DNA of 64,000 bases from contig NZ_KE386928.1 in the NCBI RefSeq assembly GCF_000429625.1, forward strand, positions 101,913-165,912, given 5' to 3'. The position numbers were made by a program, and so were the translations under genes. The notes below the pieces were generated by a model. The model saw only the letters and a list, made by a program, of their open reading frames with translations. It had not been told where the DNA came from and did not search any database. Of this stretch, positions 17,670 through 30,037 are shown piece after piece. Within the stretch, counting starts at the first letter, position 1. The number at the start of each line of letters is the position of its first letter. Source of the DNA: Azospirillum halopraeferens DSM 3675 (lineage in GTDB: Bacteria; Pseudomonadota; Alphaproteobacteria; Azospirillales; Azospirillaceae).

Positions 17670-18379
17670 GCCGGCAGGTCGAGCCAGGAGCGGATCACCC
17701 GTTCCACCACCCGGGCGAGGAAGTTCACCAGCTCCGTCGCCTGGCCGTCGTGGAACATGGCGGGATCGCGTGAGCCGAAGGCGAGGATGCCGTCCGGCGT
17801 CTCGCTGGAGACCTTCAGGCGGATCAGCGCCTGGGAGCGCACCAGCCCGGCGCCGGGGCCGAAGATCTCCTCCGCCCCGCGGACGTCGGACAGCAGCACC
17901 ACGTCCCGGGTTCCCAGCCATTGGTTGACCGCGCCCGGCTCCACCACCCGCACGCCGGAGCGGTGGACGTGGGGATGGTCGTGGCCGTTCGATTCGATGA
18001 CCAGACCGGCCACGTCCAGGTCCAGCAGGATCGCCAGGTCGGTGGTGATGGTCTGGATCAGGTGTTCCAGGCTGCGGGCGTCCAGCAGGAACAGCACCGC
18101 CGCGTGGATGCGGTTCTGGCTGTTCAGGTTGGCGCGGGTGGTCACCACCAGCTCGCGCTGCTGGTCCTTCAGGTGGCGCACCTCGCCGCGCAGCCGTTCC
18201 ACCATGAAGGCCTGCAGGTCCACCACCCCCCGCCCGCGGTCGGCCGACGGCGGGGTGAGGTGGTGCACCAGCTCGGCGTTCCGGACCAGGAAGTCCGGGT
18301 TCGCGCGCAGGTACGCGCAGACCGCCTCGGGGGTGAGGGTGTCCGGCGTCGTGCGGTTGGATCCGGGTTCCGGGGCCAT
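17666..18379 (-). CDS. DUF484 family protein (GAF-like)
   Basis: 237 residues. It has the DUF484 pattern: [20 protein letters not shown] near the N terminus, a central coiled coil ([20 protein letters not shown]) and a GAF-like C-terminal half ([21 protein letters not shown]). The function is unknown. It lies between tal and xerC and overlaps xerC by 4 bases. Confidence 0.88.
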   Translation of the reverse strand: MAPEPGSNRTTPDTLTPEAVCAYLRANPDFLVRNAELVHHLTPPSADRGRGVVDLQAFMVERLRGEVRHLKDQQRELVVTTRANLNSQNRIHAAVLFLLDARSLEHLIQTITTDLAILLDLDVAGLVIESNGHDHPHVHRSGVRVVEPGAVNQWLGTRDVVLLSDVRGAEEIFGPGAGLVRSQALIRLKVSSETPDGILAFGSRDPAMFHDGQATELVNFLARVVERVIRSWLDLPA

Positions 18380-18402
18380 GGTCGCGCGGGTCCTTCAGTG
18401 CG

Positions 18403-19059
18403 TCAGAGGATGGTCTGCCCGGTCTTCTTCCAGTCCTCGACGAACTGGGCGAGACCCTTCTCGGTCAGCGGGTGGTTGAAGAGCTGCTTCAGCACCGCCG
18501 GCGGCGCCGTCACCACATGGGCGCCCAGGCGCGCGGCCTTGACGATGTGCATGGGGTTGCGGATCGAGGCGACCAGCACCTCGGTGCGGAAATGGGAATA
18601 GTTGCGGTAGATCTCGCAGATGTCGGCGATGATGCCCATGCCGTCCTGGCCCACGTCGTCGAGCCGGCCGACGAAGGGCGACACGAAGGTGGCGCCGGCC
18701 TTGGCGGCCAGGATGGCCTGCGCCGGCGAGAAGCACAGGGTGACGTTGACCATGTGGCCTTCGCTCGACAGGATCTTGCACACCTTGAGGCCGGCCGGCG
18801 TCAGGGGCACCTTCACGGCGATGCGCTGGGAGATCTTCGAGATGTGGCGGCCTTCCGCCAGCATGGTCTCGAAATCGGTGGCGGCCACCTCGGCGCTCAC
18901 CGGACCGTTGACGACCTCGCAGATCTCCGCCACGAGATCGAGGAACTTGCGGCCGCTCTTGGCCACCAGGGAGGGGTTGGTGGTAACACCGTCCAACAAG
19001 CCGGTGTCGGCGAGGTCGCGAATCTCCGCGATGTCGGCGGTGTCGACGAAGAACTTCAT
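18403..19059 (-). CDS. tal: Transaldolase of the TalC/fructose-6-phosphate aldolase type
   Basis: 218 residues, the length of the short (class 3) transaldolases. [14 protein letters not shown] start, TTNPSLV, and the Schiff-base lysine Lys83 in IAVKVPLT. It moves a dihydroxyacetone unit in the non-oxidative pentose phosphate pathway; sequence alone does not exclude fructose-6-phosphate aldolase activity. First gene of tal-DUF484-xerC, divergent from priA. Confidence 0.92.
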   Translation of the reverse strand: MKFFVDTADIAEIRDLADTGLLDGVTTNPSLVAKSGRKFLDLVAEICEVVNGPVSAEVAATDFETMLAEGRHISKISQRIAVKVPLTPAGLKVCKILSSEGHMVNVTLCFSPAQAILAAKAGATFVSPFVGRLDDVGQDGMGIIADICEIYRNYSHFRTEVLVASIRNPMHIVKAARLGAHVVTAPPAVLKQLFNHPLTEKGLAQFVEDWKKTGQTIL

Positions 19060-19161
19060 GATGGCGGGTCCAATTCCAAGCTGTGCGATGTGTCCCGGTC
19101 GGCCGTCCCCGCACCGTGGCGCAGGCGGCGCGGGGATCGTCGGCCGGGGGCAGTCTACCGT

Positions 19162-21378
19162 ATGAACGCGCGCCTTGCCAGTTCCACCCCGGCGGAGCCC
19201 GCCGGCGCGGTGCGCCGGGTGTCCGTGCTGCTGCCCCTGCCGTTGCGCGAACCCTACGATTACCGCGTGCCGCCCGGCATGGACCCGGTGCCCGGCGACT
19301 ATGTGGAGGTGCCGCTGGGGCCGCGGCGCATCATCGGCGTGGTGTGGGGGGACGGGACGGGGGCGGTGGATGCCGCCCGGCTGAAGCCGGTGGTCCGCCG
19401 CTTCGACCTGCCGCCCATGCCGGAGGTGGAGCGCCGCTTCGTGGAGTGGGTGGCCGCCTACACCATGACGCTGCCGGGCATGGTCCTGAAGATGGCCCTC
19501 AGCGTCCCGGCGGCGCTGGAGCCGCCGCGGCCGCTGCTGGTCTACCGGCGCGCCGCAGCCGAGCCGCCGGCCGACGTCAGGATGACGCCGGCGCGCCGGC
19601 GTATTCTCGACCTGCTGGCCGACGGCCCGCCGCGCACGGCGGGTGACCTGGCGCAGGAGGCGGCCTGCGGTGTTTCGGTGGTCCGCGGCCTGGCCGAGGC
19701 CGGGCTGCTGGAGCCGGAGTTGCAGACCCCCGCGCGTGCCCCGGCGCGGCCCGACTGCCACCGCCCCGGACCGGCCCTGTCGGCCGATCAGGGCGCTGCG
19801 GCCGACACCCTGCGCGCCGCGGTGGAGGCGCACCGCTACGCCGCCGTGCTGCTGGACGGGGTCACCGGGTCGGGCAAGACCGAGGTCTACTACGAGGGCA
19901 TCGCCGCCTGCCTGAAGGCGGGGCGGCAGGTGCTGGTGCTGCTGCCGGAAATCGCGCTGTCGGCGCAGTGGCTGGACCGCTTCGCAAGGCGGTTCGGCGC
20001 GCCGCCCGCCGAATGGCACTCCGACCTCACCGGCACGGCACGGCGCGACACCTGGCGGGCAGTGGCGCTGGGCGAAGTGCCGGTGGTGGTCGGTGCCCGT
20101 TCCGCCCTGTTCCTGCCCTTCCGCGACCTGGGCCTGATCGTCGTCGACGAGGAGCACGACTCCGCCTACAAGCAGGAGGACGGCGCCATCTACCACGCCC
20201 GCGACATGGCGGTGGCGCGCGCCCACCTGGGCGGCGTGCCCGTCGTGCTGGCCTCCGCCACCCCGGCCCTGGAGACCAAGGTCAACGCCGACAGCGGGCG
20301 CTACGCGCGCATCGTCCTGCCGGCCCGCCACGGCGGGGCGGTGCTGCCGGACGTGAAGCTGATCGATCTGCGCGTCGACCGCCCGCCGCCGCGCCAGTGG
20401 CTGGCCCCCGAGCTGCGCCGGGCGTTGACCGACACCCTGGCGGAGGGGGAACAGGCGATGCTGTTCCTCAACCGACGCGGCTACGCCCCGCTGACCCTGT
20501 GCCGCACCTGCGGCCACCGGCTGCGCTGCCCCAACTGCACCGCCTGGCTGGTCGAGCACCGGCTGGCGCGCAAGCTGCAATGCCACCACTGCGGCCTGTC
20601 GCAGCCCTTGCCCGACACCTGCCCGGAGTGCGGCGACAGCGGTTCGCTGGCCGCCTGCGGCCCCGGCGTGGAGCGCATCGCCGAGGAGGTGGCCCACCTG
20701 TTCCCCGACGCGCGCGCCGCCATCATGGCCTCCGACACCCTGTTCGGTCCGCGCGCGGTGCAGGAGATGATCGGCAGGATCGCGGCGCACGAGCTGGACA
20801 TCGTCATCGGCACGCAGGTCATGGCCAAGGGCCACCATTTCCCCATGCTGACGCTGGTCGGCGTGGTGGACGCCGACCTGGGTCTGGCCGGCGGCGATCT
20901 GCGGGCGGCGGAGCGAACCTACCAGCTCCTCCACCAGGTGGCCGGGCGGGCGGGACGGGGGGAGCGGCCGGGCATGGTCTACCTGCAAACCTACATGCCC
21001 GAACACCCGGTGATGCAGGCGCTGGCCGCCGGCGACCGCGACGGCTTCTACGCCCTGGAGGCGGAGATGCGGCTGGAGGCGGCGATGCCGCCCTTCGGCC
21101 GGCTGGCGGCGCTGATCGTGTCGGGAGAGGACGAGAGCCTGGTCGACCGCACCGCCATGGCGCTGGGCCGGGCGGCGCCGCGCAGCGACACGGTGGCGGT
21201 GCTGGGGCCGGCGCCGGCGCCGCTCGCCCTGCTGCGGGGGCGCCACCGTCGCCGCCTGCTGCTGAAGGCGCCGCGCGGCACCGCCGTGCAGCCCCTCATC
21301 GCCGGCTGGCTGGAGCGGGTGGAGATCCCCAACGCCGTGCGGGTGCAGGTGGACGTGGATCCTTATAGTTTCCTGTAA
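19162..21378 (+). CDS. priA: Primosomal protein N' (replication restart helicase)
   Basis: 738 residues from ATG 19162. N-terminal 3'-end-binding domain ([14 protein letters not shown]), Walker [11 protein letters not shown] (about 232), DEEH box (about 329), helicase motifs SATPALET and [10 protein letters not shown], and the zinc-binding Cys cluster CRTCGH..CPNC..CHHCG..CPEC (about 447-493). It reloads the replicative helicase at stalled forks. The divergent region with tal is about 100 bp. Confidence 0.95.
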   Translation: MNARLASSTPAEPAGAVRRVSVLLPLPLREPYDYRVPPGMDPVPGDYVEVPLGPRRIIGVVWGDGTGAVDAARLKPVVRRFDLPPMPEVERRFVEWVAAYTMTLPGMVLKMALSVPAALEPPRPLLVYRRAAAEPPADVRMTPARRRILDLLADGPPRTAGDLAQEAACGVSVVRGLAEAGLLEPELQTPARAPARPDCHRPGPALSADQGAAADTLRAAVEAHRYAAVLLDGVTGSGKTEVYYEGIAACLKAGRQVLVLLPEIALSAQWLDRFARRFGAPPAEWHSDLTGTARRDTWRAVALGEVPVVVGARSALFLPFRDLGLIVVDEEHDSAYKQEDGAIYHARDMAVARAHLGGVPVVLASATPALETKVNADSGRYARIVLPARHGGAVLPDVKLIDLRVDRPPPRQWLAPELRRALTDTLAEGEQAMLFLNRRGYAPLTLCRTCGHRLRCPNCTAWLVEHRLARKLQCHHCGLSQPLPDTCPECGDSGSLAACGPGVERIAEEVAHLFPDARAAIMASDTLFGPRAVQEMIGRIAAHELDIVIGTQVMAKGHHFPMLTLVGVVDADLGLAGGDLRAAERTYQLLHQVAGRAGRGERPGMVYLQTYMPEHPVMQALAAGDRDGFYALEAEMRLEAAMPPFGRLAALIVSGEDESLVDRTAMALGRAAPRSDTVAVLGPAPAPLALLRGRHRRRLLLKAPRGTAVQPLIAGWLERVEIPNAVRVQVDVDPYSFL

Positions 21379-21420
21379 GGACTCGGGTGCCGGCGCGCCG
21401 ACTCGGGAGCGCCGGCGGCG

Positions 21421-21744
21421 TCATACCGCCTGTGCGGTGCGCTGGCGCGCCCGGCGCGGGCGCCAGATGGACAGGCAGTCGACAGCGCTGGCACCGCTGC
21501 CGATCCCGTACCAGCCGGACCGGTCGTGGAAGTGCAGATGATAGGAGCCGGCCCGGTCCCGCTCGAAGCGGAACACCGGCCGGTCGACGCCGGGGAGCAT
21601 CACCAGCAGCCGGTCGAAGTCGCGGCCGGATTCGCGCATCACGCCCGCCCAATGGCCCTGGCGCAGCTTGGGTCCGGCGACCTCGTCGAACGCGGCAAGG
21701 TCGGCGGGGGTGAAGCGCGCGGCGGAGAAGGCGACAACGGTCAT
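21421..21744 (-). CDS. Hypothetical protein, 107 residues
   Basis: I do not recognise a family. The protein is basic at the C terminus (IWRPRRARQRTAQAV), has no signal peptide or membrane segment, and contains an aromatic stretch (FHDRSGWYGIGSGAS). It converges on priA (42-bp gap). A CtrA-type box lies about 53 bp before its start, which supports a real promoter and gene. Confidence 0.6.
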   Translation of the reverse strand: MTVVAFSAARFTPADLAAFDEVAGPKLRQGHWAGVMRESGRDFDRLLVMLPGVDRPVFRFERDRAGSYHLHFHDRSGWYGIGSGASAVDCLSIWRPRRARQRTAQAV

Positions 21745-21796
21745 GGGGTCTCTGCGGTTCAGGCGATCGGAAAACCGGACGGTGGTGCGCAGGCGG

Positions 21797-21811
21797 TTAA
21801 CTGCCCGTTAA
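21797..21811 (-). promoter_or_regulatory. CtrA-type box before the 107-aa orphan
   Basis: On the minus strand the site reads TTAA, seven bases, TTAAC, the full CtrA consensus. It is 53 bp upstream of the orphan's ATG (21744). It is about 300 bp from atpH, so control of the orphan is more likely. Confidence 0.5.
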
Positions 21812-21982
21812 AAATGTACCCCGATCCCCGCGAGATCACAGGGCGCGGGACGCTTTGCCGCGCCTCCGCCGCCGGCAGGAACCGCTGCGATCCCGTTCCC
21901 GGTGAATCCGGCGAAGTCATTGGATCGATGCATGATTTCGCAACGGCGGCGCAAACGCCGCACGCCGGTTGTCCAGACTCGG

Positions 21983-22011
21983 TTGCGCCTCCGCTAATCC
22001 TGTGATATTGG
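21983..22011 (+). promoter_or_regulatory. Predicted sigma70-type promoter of the atp operon
   Basis: TTGCGC (21983-21988), a 17-bp spacer and TATTGG (22006-22011), about 100 bp before the atpH start. The -10 box is weak; the spacing and position fit. Confidence 0.4.
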
Positions 22012-22109
22012 ACCGCTCGCTTTCGCGGCCGGGGTCGCCGCGGCCGGGGTAACCCGCTTCCTAAGGCCCTGAAAACTCACCGTCTACCGAACTCAATTCG
22101 AGGGATCAG

Positions 22110-22678
22110 GTGGCATCCGAAGGTACAGGCGTATCCGAACTCGCGACGCGCTACTCCACGGCGCTGTTCGAGCTTGCGGACGAAAGCAAGGCGTTGGATC
22201 AGGTTGCGAGCGATCTGACCAACCTGAAACAAATCCTGGCCGAGAGCGCCGACCTCCGCCGCCTCGTCCAAAGCCCCGTGATCAGCCGGGCCGACCAGGG
22301 CCGCGCCATGGCCGCGGTTCTGGATCGGGCCGGCGTGTCGGACCTCACGAAGCGCTTCGTCGGGCTGGTGGCCAAAAGCCGCCGGCTGTTCGCGCTGTCC
22401 GGGATGATCGACGGCTATCTGGCCGAGCTGGCCCGCCGCCGCGGTGAGACCACCGCGCAGGTGACCTCCGCGCGTCCGCTGTCGGATGCCCAGGTCCAGG
22501 CGGTGACCGACGCCCTGCGCAAGACGGCCGGTGCCAAGGTGGCGGTGAACGTGACCGTCGATCCGGCGCTGATCGGCGGCATGATCGTCCGGTTCGGCTC
22601 GCGCATGGTCGACACCTCGGTGCGCACGAAGCTCGACAAGTTGCAACTCGCCATGAAGGCCTCAGGGGGAACAGTCTG

Positions 22679-22679
<1 letters not shown>
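22110..22679 (+). CDS. atpH: ATP synthase F1 subunit delta
   Basis: 189 residues from GTG 22110 after GAGGGATCAG. Typical delta/OSCP features: [17 protein letters not shown] at the N terminus and a conserved C-terminal [23 protein letters not shown]. It links F1 to the peripheral stalk. Its stop overlaps the atpA start by one base (TGATG). As usual in alphaproteobacteria the F0 genes are not in this cluster. Confidence 0.95.
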
Positions 22680-24208
<1,529 letters not shown>

Positions 24209-24282
24209 CCGACGCCGTCGCGCCCGGAGCCGTGAGGCCCCGGGCGCCGGTTTGCAGAACTCTTGCGGGATAAAGGGCCGGC

Positions 24283-25173
24283 ATGCCTAGCCTCAAGGAC
24301 CTCAAAAACCGGATCGCCAGCGTCAAGTCGACGCAGAAGATCACGTCGGCCATGAAGATGGTCGCCGCCTCCAAGTTGCGCCGCGCGCAGGAGCAGGCCG
24401 AGGCGGCGCGTCCCTACGCCGAGCGCATGGGCCGCATGCTGGCCTCGCTGGCCGGCAACGTGCAAGCCAACGGGACCGGCCCGAAGATGATGACGGGCAC
24501 CGGTTCCGACCAGGTGCAGCTCCTGCTGGTCATCACCTCCGACCGCGGCCTGTGCGGCGCCTTCAACGGCTCCATCGTCCGCGAAGCGCGGCGCACCATC
24601 CAGCGCCTGCTGGCCGAGGGCAAGACGGTCAAGGTCATGACCGTCGGCCGCAAGGGGCGCGACCAGATCCGCCGCGACTATGCGTCGCTGATCGTCGAGA
24701 CGTACGAGGAGATCGGCCGCCGCAAGCTGTCGTTCGCCGACGCCGACGGCATCGCGCGCCGTATCAACGAGATGTACGAGGCCGGCGAGTTCGACGTCTG
24801 CACCGTCATCTACAACAAGTTCAAGTCGGCGATCTCGCAGGTCGTGACGCTGCAGCAGATCGTGCCCTTCGCCGTCGAGGCGGGTGCTGCCACCGAGGCG
24901 GCGTCGGCCGAGCCGGCGGCGGTCTACGAGTTCGAGCCTGAGGAGGAGCAGATCCTCGCCGAGCTGCTGCCGCGCAACCTGTCCATCCAGATCTACCGCG
25001 CGCTGCTGGAGAGCGCCGCCTCCGAGCAGGGCGCGCGGATGACCGCGATGGACAACGCCACCCGCAACGCCGGCGACATGATCAACCGCCTGACGCTGAC
25101 CTACAACCGGACGCGCCAGGCGTACATCACCAAGGAGCTGATCGAGATCATCTCCGGCGCCGAGGCGATCTGA
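24283..25173 (+). CDS. atpG: ATP synthase F1 subunit gamma
   Basis: 296 residues. [20 protein letters not shown] start, [10 protein letters not shown], and the C-terminal [18 protein letters not shown] are all diagnostic. It is the central rotor shaft. Third gene of atpHAGDC. Confidence 0.97.
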   Translation: MPSLKDLKNRIASVKSTQKITSAMKMVAASKLRRAQEQAEAARPYAERMGRMLASLAGNVQANGTGPKMMTGTGSDQVQLLLVITSDRGLCGAFNGSIVREARRTIQRLLAEGKTVKVMTVGRKGRDQIRRDYASLIVETYEEIGRRKLSFADADGIARRINEMYEAGEFDVCTVIYNKFKSAISQVVTLQQIVPFAVEAGAATEAASAEPAAVYEFEPEEEQILAELLPRNLSIQIYRALLESAASEQGARMTAMDNATRNAGDMINRLTLTYNRTRQAYITKELIEIISGAEAI

Positions 25174-25201
25174 CGTACGGCCGATCGAACGGTTTGTTTG
25201 A

Positions 25202-26680
<1,479 letters not shown>

Positions 26681-26687
26681 TCGGACG

Positions 26688-26714
26688 GGGCGGCCGGACT
26701 CCCTCGGGCCGCCC
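26688..26714 (+). repeat. Hairpin just after atpD (8-bp perfect stem)
   Basis: GGGCGGCC (26688-26695) and its reverse complement (26707-26714) around an 11-base loop, 8 bases after the atpD stop. No T-run follows. Possibly an mRNA stability or attenuation element within the operon. Confidence 0.45.
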
Positions 26715-26745
26715 GCGTCTCAAGGCACCACAGCGCACACGCCGC

Positions 26746-26769
26746 CCCCCGCCCGGTGACGGGCGGGGG
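26746..26769 (+). repeat. Strong GC hairpin before atpC (10-bp stem, GTGA tetraloop)
   Basis: A perfect 10-bp stem made almost only of G and C closes on GTGA, a stable GNRA-type tetraloop. It lies 24 bases before the atpC start and no T-run follows. It could reduce atpC expression relative to atpD, or mark an RNA processing site; this role is inference. Confidence 0.55.
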
Positions 26770-26793
26770 ATCGGTTGAAGGGGCAGGACACCG

Positions 26794-27213
26794 ATGGCCG
26801 ATAAAGTCGAATTCGAACTGGTTTCCCCGGAGAAGCTGCTGAACGCGCAGCCGGTGGACATGGTGGTGGTTCCCGGCAGCGAAGGCGACTTCGGTGTGCT
26901 GGCCGGCCACGCGCCCATGATCTCCATGGTGCGGCCGGGCGTCATCGACATCTACGAGGGCGACCGGGTGGTCGACCGGGTGTTCGTCGCCGGCGGCTTC
27001 GCCGAGGTGACCGGAACCCGCTGCACGGTGCTGGCCGAGCAGGCCCAGCCCGTGGCCCAGATCGACCGTGCCGGGACCGAGCAGGAAATCGCCAACCTCT
27101 CCGAGGACCTGGCCGACGCCAAGAGCGACGGCGAGCGCGCCGAGGTGGAGGCGAAGCTGGCCGTGGCCCGCGCCCGGCTGGATGCCGTCGCGGCGGGAGC
27201 CCCGGCCCACTGA
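26794..27213 (+). CDS. atpC: ATP synthase F1 subunit epsilon
   Basis: 139 residues. VEFELVSPEKLLNAQPVDMVVVPG start, GDFGVLAGHAPMI, and a C-terminal helical hairpin. Regulates and couples the rotor. Last gene of the cluster; an imperfect hairpin (27227-27270, one mismatch in ten pairs) follows the stop. Confidence 0.95.
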   Translation: MADKVEFELVSPEKLLNAQPVDMVVVPGSEGDFGVLAGHAPMISMVRPGVIDIYEGDRVVDRVFVAGGFAEVTGTRCTVLAEQAQPVAQIDRAGTEQEIANLSEDLADAKSDGERAEVEAKLAVARARLDAVAAGAPAH

Positions 27214-27354
27214 CGTCCTGCGTTTTCCGCATTGCATAGCTGACGGTTGGGCGTTGCCGTTGCATTGCGGGAAGCCGGGCATACATAGTTGCCGGAATTG
27301 CGCGCCTCCTTCGTGGGGCGCGCCGTCGTTTCGGGACGGGAGTGCTGGACGGAC

Positions 27355-28179
27355 ATGGCGCAACTGCATTGGAACTACGAGGACCTCCCGTGGGACCGCA
27401 TCGATCACGGCAAGGTCGATCATGACCTCCTGCCGCTGATCAAGGCCGCCGCCCTGGTCGAGTTCAACGCGGACGACTACACCGCGTACCTCTGCAACGT
27501 GTTCCACGACGACCCGGAGTTTCAGGAGGTCGCCCGCGAGTGGGCCGTGGAAGAGGTGCAGCACGGCCGGGCTCTGGGCAAGTGGGCGTCACTGGTGGAT
27601 CCGGAGTTCGATTTCGACCGCGCCGTCGCCCGCTTCCGCGCCGGCTACCGCGTACCGATCGACCTGAACGCTTCCGTGCGCGGCTCGCGCAGCGGCGAAC
27701 TGATCGCCCGCTGCATGGTGGAGACGGGCACCAGCTCCTATTACGCCGCCATCGGCGATTCCACCGACGAGCCGGTGCTGAAGGAGATCTGCCGCCAGAT
27801 CGCCGCCGACGAGTTGCGCCACTACAAGATCTTCTACATCCACGCCAAGCGCTATCTGGATAAGGAGCGCCTGTCCAAGGCGCGGCGGGTCTGGGTGGCG
27901 CTGTCGCGCATCGGCGAGACCGAGGACGACGAACTGGCCTACGCCTACTACGCCGCCAACGCGCCGGAGGATGCGCCCTACGAGCGCAAGGCCTACAGCG
28001 CCGCCTACATGCGGCGCGCCTATGGCTGCTACCGGCCCAAGCACCTGGACCGCGGCATCGCCATGATCTTCAAGGCCTGCGGCCTGAAACCCCACACCGT
28101 CACCTTCAATCTGGCGACCCGGGCGGCGTGGTGGTACCTGGAGAACCGCTCCCGGCGGCTGGCGCGCGCCGGGGCATGA
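27355..28179 (+). CDS. Ferritin-like di-iron protein
   Basis: 274 residues from ATG 27355. Two carboxylate/His sets typical of four-helix di-iron proteins are visible: a Glu ahead of EEVQH (EFQEVAREWAVEEVQHGRA) and a Glu ahead of DELRH (ETGTSSYYAAI...IAADELRHYK). This places it in the ferritin/acyl-ACP-desaturase-like superfamily, but I cannot assign a substrate. No signal or membrane segment. It follows atpC by 141 bp and converges on rppH. Confidence 0.75.
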   Translation: MAQLHWNYEDLPWDRIDHGKVDHDLLPLIKAAALVEFNADDYTAYLCNVFHDDPEFQEVAREWAVEEVQHGRALGKWASLVDPEFDFDRAVARFRAGYRVPIDLNASVRGSRSGELIARCMVETGTSSYYAAIGDSTDEPVLKEICRQIAADELRHYKIFYIHAKRYLDKERLSKARRVWVALSRIGETEDDELAYAYYAANAPEDAPYERKAYSAAYMRRAYGCYRPKHLDRGIAMIFKACGLKPHTVTFNLATRAAWWYLENRSRRLARAGA

Positions 28180-28226
28180 TGTGACCGTATGAGGCTGCCG
28201 GCCCGCCCGCGGGGCGGACAGCAGCC

Positions 28227-28754
28227 TCAGTCGACCCGGGACTCCTCCAGCACCGGTGCGAACTCCTTCAGCACCGCTTCGTAAACGTCCCGCTTGAAGG
28301 GCACGATCAGGCGGACCAGGGCATCGGCATCGACCCATTGCCAGGCGTCGAACTCCGGATGCTCGGTCGCCAGATCGATGTCGGCGTCGGTGCCTGTGAA
28401 GCGGGCGGCCACCCACACCTGTTCCTGGCCCCGCCAGCGGCCCTTCCACACCTTGCCCAGCAGATGGTCGGGCAGGTCGTAGCGCAGGGTTTGCCGCGTC
28501 TGCGCGACGATCTCGGCGCGGTCGGTGCCGATCTCCTCCTTCAGCTCGCGCAGGGCGGCCTGATGCACCGTTTCGCCCTCGTCGATGCCGCCCTGGGGCA
28601 TCTGCCAGGCATCGCGGGTGTCGATGCGGCGGGCGACGAACACCTGCCCGCGCGGGTTCAACAGCATCACCCCGACGCAGGGCCGGTAGGGCAGGGCCTC
28701 CCGGTTGATCGTCGCCGGTGCGTCCTTGCGTTTCTTCTTGTTGCCGCCGCTCAT
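28227..28754 (-). CDS. rppH: RNA pyrophosphohydrolase (Nudix)
   Basis: 175 residues from ATG 28754, which overlaps the stop of the deacetylase gene (ATGA). The Nudix box spans residues 55-76 (GGIDEGE...RELKEEIG). [11 protein letters not shown] and WQMPQGGID are characteristic of RppH/IalA, which removes pyrophosphate from 5' RNA ends and starts mRNA decay. Last gene of the gpmI-envC-ctpA-deacetylase-rppH run. Confidence 0.93.
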   Translation of the reverse strand: MSGGNKKKRKDAPATINREALPYRPCVGVMLLNPRGQVFVARRIDTRDAWQMPQGGIDEGETVHQAALRELKEEIGTDRAEIVAQTRQTLRYDLPDHLLGKVWKGRWRGQEQVWVAARFTGTDADIDLATEHPEFDAWQWVDADALVRLIVPFKRDVYEAVLKEFAPVLEESRVD

Positions 28755-30004
28755 CCGCCAGGGCCTCTCTGCATGTTGACCACCGCCGAGACGGGGGCCA
28801 GCACGATGCCGCGGTCGGCCAGACCGGTCGCCCACAGGGCGACCCGTTCGATCGTGCTGGGGTAGGGGAGGCCGATGCCGATGGCCGCTCCCCTGGCGGT
28901 GGCGATCCGTTCCAGTTCCTTCAGTTGATCATCGATGGCGCCGCGCGACAGGTCGCGGTCGATGAACCGGTCGACGCGCCCGTGGGGCACGTCGGCCTCC
29001 GCCGCCAGAGCCGGCCCCTGGCTGCGCTGCGCCGTGCCGGGGTCAATGTAGAGCAGACCGCGCGCCCGCAGCGTGTCGATCACCGGCTTCATGGCGCCGG
29101 CGTTGGCGGTGAACTTGCCGCCGCTGCTGCTGGTGATCCCCACGTAGCCCACCGCTCGCGACAGGGACCACAGCAGCCGTTCCGTGTTGCGCTCGGCCGT
29201 CAGACCGCCGAGCAGGGCGTTGGGGCCGGGGTCGTTGCGCGGGAATCCCTCGGGCTCCATGGGCAGCGACAGCAGGATCTCGTGGCCGGCGGCGCGGGCG
29301 TTCTCGATCCAGGTGTCCAACCGCTCCCCATAGGGGACGAAGGCCAGGCTCACGGCGCCCGGCAGCCGTTGCAGGGCGTTGCCCGTGGTCACCCCGGACA
29401 CGCCCATGTCCGCCAGGATCAGCGCGATGCGCGGCCGTTTGTCGCCGACCGGGAAGGGGCGGGCGTACGCCTGCCACGGTTTGACCCCGTTGTCGCCGAT
29501 GCGCGGCAGCGGCCCGTTGCGCGTGTCCTCGACGAGGCCGGGGAAGGGGGCGGGGGCGAGCGCAAGGCGCGCGTCCGGAGCCGCCGGGACCGGCGCCGCG
29601 GCCGGCGGCGGCGCCGGGACCGGGGCTGCGGTCGGAACGGGCGGTGCCGCGGGCGATACCGGGGCCGGTGCAGGGGCGGTAGCGGCCGGCGGCTCCGCCG
29701 GCGCGGCTGCCGCCACCGGTGGTGGCGGTGCGGGGGCGGATTCCGCCGGCGGTGCGCCGCCGATCACCGCCACCGTGCTGTGGGGGATGGCGCCGGCGCG
29801 GGTGCCGGTGGTGTGGTCGGCGTTGGCCATCAGCCAGCCCCCCACACCCGCGACGCCCAGCCCCAGCAGGCTCCAGGCGACCGCCAGGGCACCGGGCCGC
29901 CGCCGGCCGGTGCCGGCCGACGGCGATCCCGTCCGGCGCCGGGGCCACGGCAGGCGTGGCAATCCCTTCGCCTTCAGGCGGCCCAGTATGGCGGTGGCGT
30001 TCAC
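28751..30004 (-). CDS. Divergent polysaccharide deacetylase family protein
   Basis: 417 residues. An N-terminal membrane anchor ([20 protein letters not shown]), a long Pro/Ala-rich linker (about 90-160), and a periplasmic domain beginning [15 protein letters not shown] with [20 protein letters not shown] and [10 protein letters not shown], the pattern of the divergent deacetylase family (YibQ-like, DUF610). Its steady place after envC and ctpA points to a role in the cell wall or division. The enzyme activity is unproven. Confidence 0.85.
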   Translation of the reverse strand: MNATAILGRLKAKGLPRLPWPRRRTGSPSAGTGRRRPGALAVAWSLLGLGVAGVGGWLMANADHTTGTRAGAIPHSTVAVIGGAPPAESAPAPPPPVAAAAPAEPPAATAPAPAPVSPAAPPVPTAAPVPAPPPAAAPVPAAPDARLALAPAPFPGLVEDTRNGPLPRIGDNGVKPWQAYARPFPVGDKRPRIALILADMGVSGVTTGNALQRLPGAVSLAFVPYGERLDTWIENARAAGHEILLSLPMEPEGFPRNDPGPNALLGGLTAERNTERLLWSLSRAVGYVGITSSSGGKFTANAGAMKPVIDTLRARGLLYIDPGTAQRSQGPALAAEADVPHGRVDRFIDRDLSRGAIDDQLKELERIATARGAAIGIGLPYPSTIERVALWATGLADRGIVLAPVSAVVNMQRGPGG

Positions 30005-30037
30005 GTGCGGTGTCCGGTTGCCGGGCTGGCGCCGTCC

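Larger units (their letters stand above)
21745..22109. other. 365-bp divergent regulatory region (107-aa orphan / atp operon)
   Basis: No gene is seen. It holds a CtrA-type box near the orphan (21797-21811) and a sigma70-like promoter (21983-22011) before atpH. The rest is GC-rich without clear structure. Confidence 0.5.

Noticed and set aside
27227-27270. Terminator of the atp operon
   Set aside because: The stem has a mismatch, a 24-base loop and no T-run; noted only in the atpC entry.
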